64,000 nucleotides of DNA from Nocardia vermiculata NBRC 100427 (GTDB lineage: Bacteria; Actinomycetota; Actinomycetes; Mycobacteriales; Mycobacteriaceae), in contig NZ_BDCA01000007.1 in assembly GCF_001613265.1 (NCBI RefSeq), positions 124,001-188,000 on the forward strand, in the 5' to 3' direction. The position numbers were made by a program, and so were the translations under genes. Position 1 is the stretch's first letter. Every line of letters starts with the position of its first letter. Positions 52,848 through 62,992 of this stretch are shown piece by piece. Below the pieces are notes generated by a model, which was not told the origin of the DNA, searched no databases, and worked only from the letters and a program-made list of their open reading frames with translations.

Positions 52848-53903
52848 CTAGTTGTCCAACCGCAGCCGTCCCGCCTCGTCGTCGCGATAGAACGTGTCGG
52901 GCCCCATGTTCAGGCTGAAGCCGGTTGCGGGTGGGGCGGTCAGTGCCGGCTCGAGCGGCGGCGCCTCGGCCTCCGGGGCTTCGGCCGGCTGCGGTTCGGC
53001 CGGCGGGGATTCGGCCGGCTCGTCACCGGCCGCCGGCTCCTCCTCCGAGAGCCCGAGCCAGTTCTCGAGGAGCTCTCCGGCGTCGTTCTGCAGGCGTTCC
53101 TTGTCGTCGTCGGGGCCCTCGACTACCGAGTCCGCGGCGTTGCCGCCGAGCTCGTCGATCTTTTCGCGGATGCCGCCGTCGTTCTCGGCATCGGTACCCG
53201 AATCGGGGCGGGTGCGATGCGTGCCGCCGCTGTCCAGAATGCCGTCCAGGCCCGCATTGAGCCCGCCGGTGACCGCATTGGATATCGCGTTGTGGGCGCC
53301 CGCCTGCGCGACATCGCCGAGGTCGATGCCGTCGCGCAGGCCCAGCGCGGTCTCCCCGGCCTGCCAGGCCAGTTCCTTACCGGCCCCCTGCATGAAGCCC
53401 TTGAAGGCCTCGATGATGGTTTCCTTCAGGATCTGCTGCAGCAACTCCTTCAGAGCCTGCCGCACCAGCGTACGTGTGATCGCCTGTGCGGCAGCACCTT
53501 CGGCCATACTGGCCCCGAAGGTCTCGACGGCCAGCGCGGCCGCGATCGCGAGGTTGATCGCCAGCTCGACCAGCATCGCGATGATGTAGATCTTCACCGC
53601 ACGGATGAGCATCGCCATCACCCGGCAGGCGAAGGCGATCGCATTGCAGAAGGTGACCAGGCCGTCGAGATCGCCGCCGGCACTCTGCCAGAACTGCTGG
53701 ATCGAGGCGTTGGTGTCACCGGAGATGCGGGCCAGCAGGGCCTGGGTGATGGCGTCACCCTCGTCGCGGATCTCGGTGAGCGTGCCCGCCATATCCTCCC
53801 AGTGGTCCGCCATCCGCTCGATCGCGGTCTCGTCGCACTCGGGCCAGTCCGTCGCCACCACGGCGGCGATCGGTTTCAAAGAATCAGGTATCTCGATACC
53901 CAT
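52848..53903 (-). CDS. CpnT-like N-terminal domain protein without a warhead
   Basis: 351 residues. Residues 1-115 match the start of the giant toxin in layout and sequence (ERMADHWEDMAGTL and IQQFWQSAGGD against AKHWSAMADALGAL and LTSYWQEISGGD). Hydrophobic helices (IYIIAMLVELAINLAIAAAL) and amphipathic helices follow, then an acidic Pro/Glu-rich tail ending GPDTFYRDDEAGRLRLDN. No enzymatic domain is visible. It is the last gene of a YbaB-WXG100-toxin-like triad. It may be a channel or scaffold protein or a toxin that lost its tip. Confidence 0.78.
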   Translation of the reverse strand: MGIEIPDSLKPIAAVVATDWPECDETAIERMADHWEDMAGTLTEIRDEGDAITQALLARISGDTNASIQQFWQSAGGDLDGLVTFCNAIAFACRVMAMLIRAVKIYIIAMLVELAINLAIAAALAVETFGASMAEGAAAQAITRTLVRQALKELLQQILKETIIEAFKGFMQGAGKELAWQAGETALGLRDGIDLGDVAQAGAHNAISNAVTGGLNAGLDGILDSGGTHRTRPDSGTDAENDGGIREKIDELGGNAADSVVEGPDDDKERLQNDAGELLENWLGLSEEEPAAGDEPAESPPAEPQPAEAPEAEAPPLEPALTAPPATGFSLNMGPDTFYRDDEAGRLRLDN

Positions 53904-53907
53904 CGAG

Positions 53908-54276
53908 TTACGCCTTCCCCCCGTTGATTCCATTGTTCTGAATCGATTGCCGGACCTGGTCGAGCAGACCGCCCAAGCCCTCGTCTGTGCTTTCGAACAG
54001 ATCGGCGGCGGCGCCGGCCTTCTCCTCCAGTTGCACGAACATCTCTGCTGCCTTGGCGATATCCCCCAGTGCCTGTTCGGCTTTCGGCAGATAGTTGGTG
54101 GCGAACGCGGACCCGAAGGAGTCACCACCCCACTTCCCGGTGACCTCACCGAGGTCACCGATCAGATCTTCCAGATTCCCCGCCAACTGACCACCCAACT
54201 CTGCCAAACGTGGTGCGTGGCGGCGAAATTCATCCAGTTCGATCCGGAACTCTTCAGCGCTGGGCACAGGTGTCAC
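53908..54276 (-). CDS. WXG100-type ESX protein
   Basis: 122 residues from a GTG that overlaps the stop of the YbaB-fold gene (GTGA). The WXG turn is GKWGGDSFGSAFATNYLP between two long helices. It is similar to the WXG100 protein at 39012-39332. Together with its neighbours it repeats the same gene order as the giant-toxin locus. No signal peptide. Confidence 0.82.
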   Translation of the reverse strand: MTPVPSAEEFRIELDEFRRHAPRLAELGGQLAGNLEDLIGDLGEVTGKWGGDSFGSAFATNYLPKAEQALGDIAKAAEMFVQLEEKAGAAADLFESTDEGLGGLLDQVRQSIQNNGINGGKA

Positions 54277-54791
54277 CAGCCCTTCCAGTGCGGTCCGTTG
54301 TCTTCCTCGTCCTCGACGAGGTGGCGCGGTGCACACGACGGCGCCGGTTCCGGCTCGTGCACCGGTTCCGGTGGTGGCGGGGGCAGGATGCTGTCGCCGA
54401 TGCGGCGCAGGTCCAGGTCGTCACCGAACGGGCTGCGGATGTCGAACTGCTGCCCGGCGGCGAGGATGGGCGCCATGGCCTCACTCACCTGGGCTTGCGC
54501 CATCCGCGCGGCCACCTGGGCGGCTTCGGCGAAGGAGGCGGCCAGCTTCTCCGGTGTGGACCGTTTGAATGCGGCCGGGTCCACCCACACCTGGACCGGG
54601 ACACCGGCCGAAGTGCTGGTGACGTGGATAAGATTGTCCGCCGACCAACCCTCGGCGGTCCGGACGGCCAGATCGTCTCTGGCGTCGGCGATGTCGCGCA
54701 GCTGATGCTCATAGGACTCGAGCATGGAATCGACCTGAACCTGCAGGGCATCGGTGTGCGCGCGCAGCTGGTCGTATCCGGATGAATCCAC
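54273..54791 (-). CDS. YbaB/EbfC-fold protein of the second triad
   Basis: 172 residues from a GTG with GAGGGG about five bases upstream. It has a coiled N-terminal helix, strands DNLIHVTSTSAGVPVQVWVD and then AFKRSTPEKLAASFAEAAQ, followed by a Pro/Glu-rich tail. The FKRSTPEKL signature is shared with the protein at 39345-39779. Position before a WXG100 gene suggests a secretion-linked role. Confidence 0.78.
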   Translation of the reverse strand: MDSSGYDQLRAHTDALQVQVDSMLESYEHQLRDIADARDDLAVRTAEGWSADNLIHVTSTSAGVPVQVWVDPAAFKRSTPEKLAASFAEAAQVAARMAQAQVSEAMAPILAAGQQFDIRSPFGDDLDLRRIGDSILPPPPPEPVHEPEPAPSCAPRHLVEDEEDNGPHWKGW

Positions 54792-54954
54792 TGGTTCCCC
54801 TCGATCGGACTTGTCGCGTCGTATATTCCGACGCATCCGATCGGTATCCGGTTCCATCGTTCCGCAAACTTCCGGCTGCTACCGAGGCCGGACCAAGGTC
54901 ACCGACACCCACACAGCCCTGGCCACCGCCCCGGACCGAGGCCAGCTCGAGATG

Positions 54955-55968
54955 TTACTTCTTGCGGCGAGCGGCGACGATCAGTGAGCCCAGCGCGGTG
55001 CCCGCACCGAACAACGCGGCCCCGGCGCCCAGGGTCACCCCCGCGTTCATCCGTGGTTCGATCACGGCCGGCCCCGGTGCGGGGATCGGCGCCTCCAGCT
55101 CGTTCTCCCGTGCCGTGGCCGCCCATGCGGTCGCGAACAGGATGATCCGCGAGGTGATGTAGGCAAAGACCATCAGGCCCAGAATCGAACCGAAGGCGAC
55201 GCCCGCGGGGCTGGTGAGTACCTTCTGCAGATAGATCGACGCCACCTGTTTCCAGATCTCGAACGCCACCGCGGCGATCAAGCCGGCCCGGATCGCGCTG
55301 CGGAGCGTGACCGGCTGCCGGGGCAAGCGGGCGATGATCCAGACGAAGACCGCCCACGATGCGCAGACCGCCAGGATCAGCGACAACACCCGCAGCAGCA
55401 GCGAAACTCCGGGCACATCGGCGAGATCGACACTCTCCAGCAGATGTTTCAGCACACCGGCGGACGCCAGTGCGGACAAGCCCAGCGACACCACCAGCGC
55501 GATACCCAGACCGATCAGCGCACCCAGATCCGACAGTTTCGTTTTGAACCAATTGCCCTCTTGCGCAGGCTGTTCCCATTGCTCGGTGAGTGCGGCGCGC
55601 AGATTCGCCATCCAGCCCAGACCACTGTAGAGACCACCGAGCAGGCCGATCACACCCACGCCAGTGCGGGAGGCGATGGCCTGATCGATGAGATCGTTGA
55701 TCTCGCCACCGAAGGAGCCGGGAATGTTCTCCACAACCTTGTCACGCAGCTCGTCCAGCAGGCTGGGGTCGCTCGCGAGCACGAAACCGGCAGCCGCGAA
55801 CGCCACCATCAACAGCGGAAACAGTGACAGCACCGTGAAATAGGTGATGCCGGCGGCGAAGTAATCACCACGCTGGCGCTGATAGCTCCCGCCGGCCCGG
55901 ACCGTATGGTCCAGCCACGGCCGGACCTGCACTTCGCGTCGAATCCGCGCCTTGACCTTGTCGAGCAC
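54955..55968 (-). CDS. YihY/BrkB family inner membrane protein
   Basis: 337 residues with about six to seven transmembrane helices. Family landmarks are GDYFAAGITYFTVLSLFPLL near residue 40, GLYSGLGWMANLRAALTEQW, and FGSILGLMVFAYITSRIILF. A C-terminal helix ends in Arg/Lys. Function is unclear; some members were once called RNase BN. It lies next to trpS as in M. tuberculosis Rv3335c-Rv3336c. Confidence 0.9.
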   Translation of the reverse strand: MLDKVKARIRREVQVRPWLDHTVRAGGSYQRQRGDYFAAGITYFTVLSLFPLLMVAFAAAGFVLASDPSLLDELRDKVVENIPGSFGGEINDLIDQAIASRTGVGVIGLLGGLYSGLGWMANLRAALTEQWEQPAQEGNWFKTKLSDLGALIGLGIALVVSLGLSALASAGVLKHLLESVDLADVPGVSLLLRVLSLILAVCASWAVFVWIIARLPRQPVTLRSAIRAGLIAAVAFEIWKQVASIYLQKVLTSPAGVAFGSILGLMVFAYITSRIILFATAWAATARENELEAPIPAPGPAVIEPRMNAGVTLGAGAALFGAGTALGSLIVAARRKK

Positions 55969-56014
55969 CTGTCCTCCCGAAGCCCTGAATCAGTGCGGCC
56001 CCGCGAGGCGGACG

Positions 56015-58035
<2,021 letters not shown>

Positions 58036-58073
58036 CGTCGCCCTCCTCGCTCGCAATCTGGCAATAGGATCCA

Positions 58074-58110
58074 CCAGAATTGCCATTCTGGCAAGAGTTA
58101 CTGCCAGAAT
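58074..58110. promoter_or_regulatory. Overlapping inverted repeats, probable TetR operator
   Basis: ATTCTGGCA (58085-58093) and TGCCAGAAT (58102-58110) form a perfect 9-base inverted repeat with an 8-base spacer. A second one, CCAGAAT-TGCC-ATTCTGG (58074-58091), overlaps it. A further half-site TCTGGCA occurs about 30 bases before the 58085 arm. It lies between the divergent DUF2236 and TetR starts. Confidence 0.75.
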
Positions 58111-58133
58111 TGCTTCCGTGCCACAATCGGATC

Positions 58134-58787
58134 GTGACGGCACAGCGGACCTACGGCGGGATCTCGGCCGCCGAACGCCGCGCGGGGCGACGGACCGCGC
58201 TACTGGACGCCGCTCTCGACATCGTCGGCACCCACGGACCGGACAAGCTGACGGTCGCCGGGCTGTGCGCTCAGGCCGGGTTGAACGAGCGCTACTACTA
58301 CGAGCAGTTCAAGGGCCGCGGCGCCGTACTCACCGCCCTGCTCGACCGCATCGCCGAGGAGCTGGCCGAGGCGATCATGGGCTCACTACGAGAGCTGACC
58401 GGCGGATCCGACGCCCGGCCCGATACCCGGGCCATGGCCCATGCCGCGGTCTCGGCCGGCATCCACGTGCTGACCGACGATCCCCGCAAGGCGCAGGTCG
58501 CGCTCGCGGTCAGTACCTCCACTCCGGAACTGCGCTCGCGCACGCTGCAGAGCATCGCGGCATTCGCGAACCTCGTCGCCACCCAGGGCATCGACTTCTA
58601 CGACCTGAGCACGCCGACTCCGGACCCGGCCATCGGATTCCGCGCCACCTACCTGGTCGGCGGCCTGGTGCAGACCCTGACCAGCTGGCAGCAGGGCGAT
58701 ATCGCGATGAGCCGCGAACAGCTGATCGACGAGACCACCGATGTCTTCGTGCTGCTCGGTGAGGATCTGGCGCGCCGGCTACGCTGA
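58134..58787 (+). CDS. TetR family transcriptional regulator
   Basis: 217 residues from the GTG at 58134 (VTAQRTYGGISAAERRA). The helix-turn-helix is in LTVAGLCAQAGLNERYYYEQ. The C-terminal domain is of the usual size. The site upstream of the start is weak. It is divergent from the DUF2236 gene, with a clear operator between, so it likely represses both. Its end overlaps the barstar gene tail-to-tail by nine bases. Confidence 0.9.
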   Translation: MTAQRTYGGISAAERRAGRRTALLDAALDIVGTHGPDKLTVAGLCAQAGLNERYYYEQFKGRGAVLTALLDRIAEELAEAIMGSLRELTGGSDARPDTRAMAHAAVSAGIHVLTDDPRKAQVALAVSTSTPELRSRTLQSIAAFANLVATQGIDFYDLSTPTPDPAIGFRATYLVGGLVQTLTSWQQGDIAMSREQLIDETTDVFVLLGEDLARRLR

Positions 58788-59291
58788 GCCGCCGGCCTCC
58801 GGTTCCGGCATGGTCAGCGGGACCACCGCCGCACCGTGCGCCGCACCCTGCAGGAGTTCACGCGCCGGGTGCTGCAGTACCACTCGGAACACCACATCGC
58901 GGGCAGCCCAGTACTCCGCGGCATCCTGCACGGCCTCGGTGAACCAGTCCAGATCCGAACGCCGGTCGGCCAGCAGCCGCTCGGCATCGCGGATCACGAC
59001 CACATAGCCTGCCGCCGTCCCCACGAAATCATCCAGGTCGCGCAGGCATTCGTCGAAGGCATCGCGATTGTGGCCGAAGTAGTACGGGAACTGGAAGGCC
59101 GCGGCGAATTCGTCGAATACCCCCGCGGTGGTGCGCATCCGGGAGGCGCGCAGCTCACGCACCACATAGTCGTCGGGTGCCCGCAAGCGCACCCCGCTGA
59201 ACACCGCGGCATCGACATCGAGTGCTCCCAGCACCGGTGCCGCGGTGCCGGCATCGGACAGGAACCGCAACAGCGAGATCGACCTGGTCAT
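58779..59291 (-). CDS. Barstar-family ribonuclease inhibitor
   Basis: 170 residues. The barstar core is clear at about residues 65-95: AFQFPYYFGHNRDAFDECLR, then DLDDFVG. The N-terminal 60 residues and the C-terminal tail extend beyond the about 90-residue Bacillus protein. It should bind and block the secreted ribonuclease encoded immediately upstream, whose stop overlaps its ATG by one base (TGATG-type). It acts in the cytoplasm. Confidence 0.88.
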   Translation of the reverse strand: MTRSISLLRFLSDAGTAAPVLGALDVDAAVFSGVRLRAPDDYVVRELRASRMRTTAGVFDEFAAAFQFPYYFGHNRDAFDECLRDLDDFVGTAAGYVVVIRDAERLLADRRSDLDWFTEAVQDAAEYWAARDVVFRVVLQHPARELLQGAAHGAAVVPLTMPEPEAGGSA

Positions 59292-59806
59292 CAGCGCATC
59301 CTCGTGAAGGTTCGATAGTGGTCGGCGGTGTAGTACGCCTTGCCGTCACTGCTGGTGACGATGCGTTCGGCATCGCGTCCCTGGCCGCGCTGCTTCGGAT
59401 TGACGTCCCACTCCTGATATTTGACGGACTTACCGTTGTCGTCGGTCTTCGGCAGATTCCCCTCGCGGTTCCCCCACCGGTCGCCGCCCTTCGTCCCCGG
59501 GGCGTCCGCGGAATCCGGCCAGCGTCCCGCATCGATCTCGGCGAGAGTGTCGTAGGCGTGGTCCGGGACACCGGGCGCGCGGGTCGCGGCCGGAGTCTTG
59601 CGCACGTTGCTGCCGGGGGTCTGCGCCGCGGACGCCGAGGAGGCTTGTGCGGACGTCGCGGCCGCGGCCACCGACGACTGGGTGGACGCCACGGACTGGG
59701 CACCACTGTCGGTCTCACCGCCGCGCAACCCCAGCAGTCCCGCGACGATCGCCGCAACCACCAGGCCACCGAGGACCAACAGCGTGCGAATTCTCTTGTC
59801 GGACAT
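59291..59806 (-). CDS. Barnase-type (N1/T1) secreted ribonuclease
   Basis: 171 residues. An N-terminal hydrophobic segment (LLVLGGLVVAAIVAGLLGL) serves as signal or anchor, followed by a Ser/Ala-rich spacer and a ribonuclease domain from about residue 80. Catalytic residues are in KYQEWDVNP (Glu), GRDAERIVTS (Arg) and YYTADHYRTF (His), matching the barnase triad. It cleaves RNA after guanine. Paired with a barstar gene, it is a classic toxin-immunity set, here with no T7SS gene adjacent. Confidence 0.9.
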   Translation of the reverse strand: MSDKRIRTLLVLGGLVVAAIVAGLLGLRGGETDSGAQSVASTQSSVAAAATSAQASSASAAQTPGSNVRKTPAATRAPGVPDHAYDTLAEIDAGRWPDSADAPGTKGGDRWGNREGNLPKTDDNGKSVKYQEWDVNPKQRGQGRDAERIVTSSDGKAYYTADHYRTFTRMR

Positions 59807-59879
59807 TTCTTATCGGCGCCTGTTCATCGATAGTTCCGGATATCCGCCGGATCACCGGCGAGAAGTCAGAGGTGAATGA

Positions 59880-60668
59880 TCAGCGGTACTGCACCGTGAC
59901 CGGGGCGTGGTCGGACCAGCGCAGCGCATATTCGGGAGCCCGCTCGACGACCGCCTGCTTCGCGCGCTCGGCGATCGCCCCACGCGCCAAGTGATAATCG
60001 ATCCTCCACCCGGCATCCGTATCGAAGGCGCGGCCCCGGTAGGACCACCAGCTATAAGGCCCGGGGACGTCCGGATGCAGTTTCCGCACCACGTCCACGT
60101 AGCCGGCGGCGATCATCTCGTCGACCCAGGCCCGCTCGCCGGGCAGGAACCCGGACTTCTTGATGTTGCCCTTCCAGTTCTTGATATCGAGTTCGGTGTG
60201 CGCGACATTCCAGTCCCCACAGGCCACGAAATCACGAGTCTGCGCCTTCATATGCGCACCCAGCTCGGCCAGGAAGCGGTACTTCTCGTCCTGCATCGGA
60301 GTGTCGGCCTCGCCGGTGTGCACGTACACGCTCGCAACGGTCACCTCGTCGAATTCGGCCTCGACATAACGCCCGAGACCGTCGAATTCGCTGCTGCCGA
60401 ATCCGATCCGGACCGCATTCGGTTCCCGGCGAGACAGAATGCCCACTCCCGCACGACCTTTGGTGCCGGGCTCGGCGAGCGCGAGATGCCAGCCGGCGTC
60501 CAGCACCGGCGCCAGCGCCTTACGGGTCTGCTCGTCGGTTGCCCGAGTCTCCTGCAGGCAGATGATGTCCGCCTCGGTGACCTCGAGCCATTCGAGCATG
60601 CCCCTACCGGTCTTGCCGGTGGCGGCACGCACGCCGTTCACATTGATCGAACTGATGATGTAGGGCAC
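59880..60668 (-). CDS. Exodeoxyribonuclease III family nuclease
   Basis: 262-residue exonuclease III/AP endonuclease-type phosphodiesterase. Motifs are INVNGVRAA, the metal Glu in DIICLQETRAT, the catalytic ACGDWNVAHTELDI, and RIDYHLA with the final WSDHAPVTV. It would cut DNA 5' to abasic sites or degrade 3' ends in base-excision repair. The GTG giving VPYIISSINVNG is chosen; a TTG five codons earlier is possible. No strong ribosome site is seen. Xth/ExoA family; orthology to a named mycobacterial gene is uncertain. Confidence 0.88.
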   Translation of the reverse strand: MPYIISSINVNGVRAATGKTGRGMLEWLEVTEADIICLQETRATDEQTRKALAPVLDAGWHLALAEPGTKGRAGVGILSRREPNAVRIGFGSSEFDGLGRYVEAEFDEVTVASVYVHTGEADTPMQDEKYRFLAELGAHMKAQTRDFVACGDWNVAHTELDIKNWKGNIKKSGFLPGERAWVDEMIAAGYVDVVRKLHPDVPGPYSWWSYRGRAFDTDAGWRIDYHLARGAIAERAKQAVVERAPEYALRWSDHAPVTVQYR

Positions 60669-60764
60669 CCAAGGACCGTACAATGCTGGTCATAACCCGT
60701 CCTCGCGGACATCGAGGCCGTGTGCGGCCCGGTGGTCCGGAGCGTTCCGGAAGGGGTGACGACG

Positions 60765-61619
60765 ATGACGTCCGGCACCACCAACCCCCGTCCCTCTCCC
60801 GCGCCCATGAGTGCGTTGCACACCGGATCCGGAGATCCTCTGTTGTTGCTGCACGGTGTCATGATGTCGCCGCACTGCTGGGAGGATGTGGCACTGCGGC
60901 TGTCGTCCACCTGCGAAGTCTTCGCGCCGGCCTTCGCCGGACACTGGGGTGGTTCCGAGGTGGACGGCGCGCGGGTCGACGTCGAACTCCTGGCCGATCG
61001 AGTGGAGGCACAGCTCGACGAACTGGGCTGGCGGACCTGTCACATCGCCGGAAACTCGCTGGGCGGATGGGTCGGTTTCGAACTGGCGCGGCGGGGGCGG
61101 GCACGCACCCTGACCGCCATCGCACCGGCCGGCGGCTGGCACAACCGCTCGGCCGCGCAGGTGCGAGTCGGACTGGAATTCCTGTCGCTACTGCCGATCG
61201 TCGAGATCGGTAAGCGGGTGCCGCCGGCGGTACTGTTCAGCGCCCCGATCCGACGCTTCACCGCGATGTTGCTGAGTAAGAACGCTGCGGCCGCACCACG
61301 GCGCGCGGTCGAGGCGGCGCTCGTCTCGGCCACGCACTGCACGGCGTTACTGCCGTTGATCACCGGTGGGCTGCGTGGTGCGGCACTGCCCGATCTGTCG
61401 ACGATCGAGGTCCCGGTGCGGCTGCTCATGTGCGAATACGACCGGCTCATTCCGAACAGCTGCTATGCCCAGCGGTTCGGAAAGGAACTCCCCGAGTCGT
61501 CGGACTGCATCCTGGTGCACGGGGTAGGTCACGTGCCGATGCTGGAGGCTCCCGACCGTATCGCCACGTTGATCGCCGAGCACGTCTACGCCAGCCGCAC
61601 GCATCTGCGGGCGGTGTGA
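60765..61619 (+). CDS. Alpha/beta hydrolase
   Basis: 284 residues. The oxyanion-hole motif is LLLLHGVMMSP, the nucleophile elbow is AGNSLGGWVGF, the acid is in MCEYDRLIPN and the His is in VHGVGHVPMLEAP, so the triad is complete. The ATG has GGAAGGGGTG upstream. Substrate unknown; esters, lactones or C-C bonds are possible. It ends at a strong bidirectional terminator. Confidence 0.88.
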   Translation: MTSGTTNPRPSPAPMSALHTGSGDPLLLLHGVMMSPHCWEDVALRLSSTCEVFAPAFAGHWGGSEVDGARVDVELLADRVEAQLDELGWRTCHIAGNSLGGWVGFELARRGRARTLTAIAPAGGWHNRSAAQVRVGLEFLSLLPIVEIGKRVPPAVLFSAPIRRFTAMLLSKNAAAAPRRAVEAALVSATHCTALLPLITGGLRGAALPDLSTIEVPVRLLMCEYDRLIPNSCYAQRFGKELPESSDCILVHGVGHVPMLEAPDRIATLIAEHVYASRTHLRAV

Positions 61620-61623
61620 GAGG

Positions 61624-61665
61624 ACCGGCGGATCGGTGCGAACCCCTCGGCACCGATCCGCCGGT
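61624..61665. terminator. Bidirectional terminator between convergent genes
   Basis: A perfect 16-bp stem (ACCGGCGGATCGGTGC / GCACCGATCCGCCGGT) with a 10-base loop lies between the convergent alpha/beta hydrolase and acyl-CoA dehydrogenase genes. No T tract is present, as is common in actinobacteria. Confidence 0.85.
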
Positions 61666-61691
61666 CGCCGCTCACGCCGGTGATCTCGTGG

Positions 61692-62945
61692 TCATCGACC
61701 CAGCAGCCCTTTCGCGATGTGGGTCACCTGAATCTCGTTGCTCCCGGCGTAGATCATCAACGACTTGGCGTCGCGGGCGAGCTGTTCGACCCGGTATTCG
61801 GCCATATAGCCGTTGCCGCCGAACAGTTGCACCGCCTCCATCGCGACCTCGGTCGCCGTTTCGGAGCAGTACAGCTTGATCGCGGAGGCCTCGGCGAGGC
61901 TGGGCGGTTTACCGGCACGACCGCGCTCGAGAGTGTTGAACACCATGTTCTGCACATTGATCCGCGCGATCTCCATCTTGGCGAGCTTGAGCTGCACCAG
62001 CTGGAATCGCCCGATCTCCTGCCCCCACAGCGTGCGATTGTTCGCGTAATCGACACACAGCCGGTGACATTCGTTGATGATGCCCAGTGCCATGATTCCC
62101 ACGCCGACCCGCTCGGCCACGAAACTGGCCCGGGCGCTCTCGCGGCCGTCGCCACCCTTGTGGTCCTCCGTCTCGCCCAGCAGCCGGTCACGGCTCAGGC
62201 GCACATTGTCGAAGAACAGTTCACCGGTGGGCGAGGAGTGCAAACCCATCTTCTTGAACGGTTTGCCCTGGGTGAAGCCCTCCATTCCCTTGTCCAGGAC
62301 GAAGGTCAGCACCTTGCGGTCGCGCTTGTCCGTCCCGTCGCCCTCGTCGAGCTTGGCGTATACGACGACCACATCGGCATAGGGGCCGTTGGTGATGAAG
62401 GTCTTCTGCCCGTTGAGGATGTAGTCCTCGCCGTCGCGCTTGACGGTGGTTTTCATCCCGCCGAAGGCATCGGATCCGGAGTCGGGTTCGGTGATCGCCC
62501 ACGCCGCGACTTTCTTCAGGGTGACGATATCGGCGAGCCAGCGCTGTTTCTGCGCCAGGGTGCCGCGCGACATGATCGTGGCGGCGCCGAGACCGAGCGA
62601 TACCCCCATCGCCGCGACCAACCCCATGCTCACCCCGGAGATTTCGCTGACCAGCACCGCCATCAGCGACTGCTGATCACCGAACAGATCGCCACCGGAC
62701 TTCTTCACACCCGAGGAATCCGCATCGACCGGTCCGGACTCGGCGGCGCGCTGTTTCGCCAGCATCTTCTCGACCGCTTCGGCGCCGAGGGCGTCGATAC
62801 CGAAATCGGCGAACAACTTTCGCAGGATCGGGTACGGCGCCATCTCACCGCTGTCCAGCGCGTCGACATGAGGCCGGATCTCTTTGTCGATGAAGCCGCG
62901 CACCGCCTCGCGGATCATCTCATCGGTCTCGGACCATTCGAACAT
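61692..62945 (-). CDS. Acyl-CoA dehydrogenase
   Basis: 417-residue FAD-dependent dehydrogenase introducing an alpha,beta double bond in an acyl-CoA. Signatures are AWAITEPDSGSDAFGGMKTT, the FAD segment FITNGPYADVVVVYA, the helix FGGNGYMAEYRVEQLARDAK and the final YAGSNEIQVTHIAKGLLGR. An unusual insert of about 25 residues (SGPVDADSSGVKKSGGD) follows the N-terminal helices. The ATG (MFEWSETDEMIREAV) has GGAGGAG upstream. Same strand as the SDR upstream; likely one lipid or sterol catabolic unit. Confidence 0.92.
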   Translation of the reverse strand: MFEWSETDEMIREAVRGFIDKEIRPHVDALDSGEMAPYPILRKLFADFGIDALGAEAVEKMLAKQRAAESGPVDADSSGVKKSGGDLFGDQQSLMAVLVSEISGVSMGLVAAMGVSLGLGAATIMSRGTLAQKQRWLADIVTLKKVAAWAITEPDSGSDAFGGMKTTVKRDGEDYILNGQKTFITNGPYADVVVVYAKLDEGDGTDKRDRKVLTFVLDKGMEGFTQGKPFKKMGLHSSPTGELFFDNVRLSRDRLLGETEDHKGGDGRESARASFVAERVGVGIMALGIINECHRLCVDYANNRTLWGQEIGRFQLVQLKLAKMEIARINVQNMVFNTLERGRAGKPPSLAEASAIKLYCSETATEVAMEAVQLFGGNGYMAEYRVEQLARDAKSLMIYAGSNEIQVTHIAKGLLGR

Positions 62946-62992
62946 CGTTGTGCTCCTCCGGCTTCGGGGCTGTGGACTGGTTGTGCACGAGA

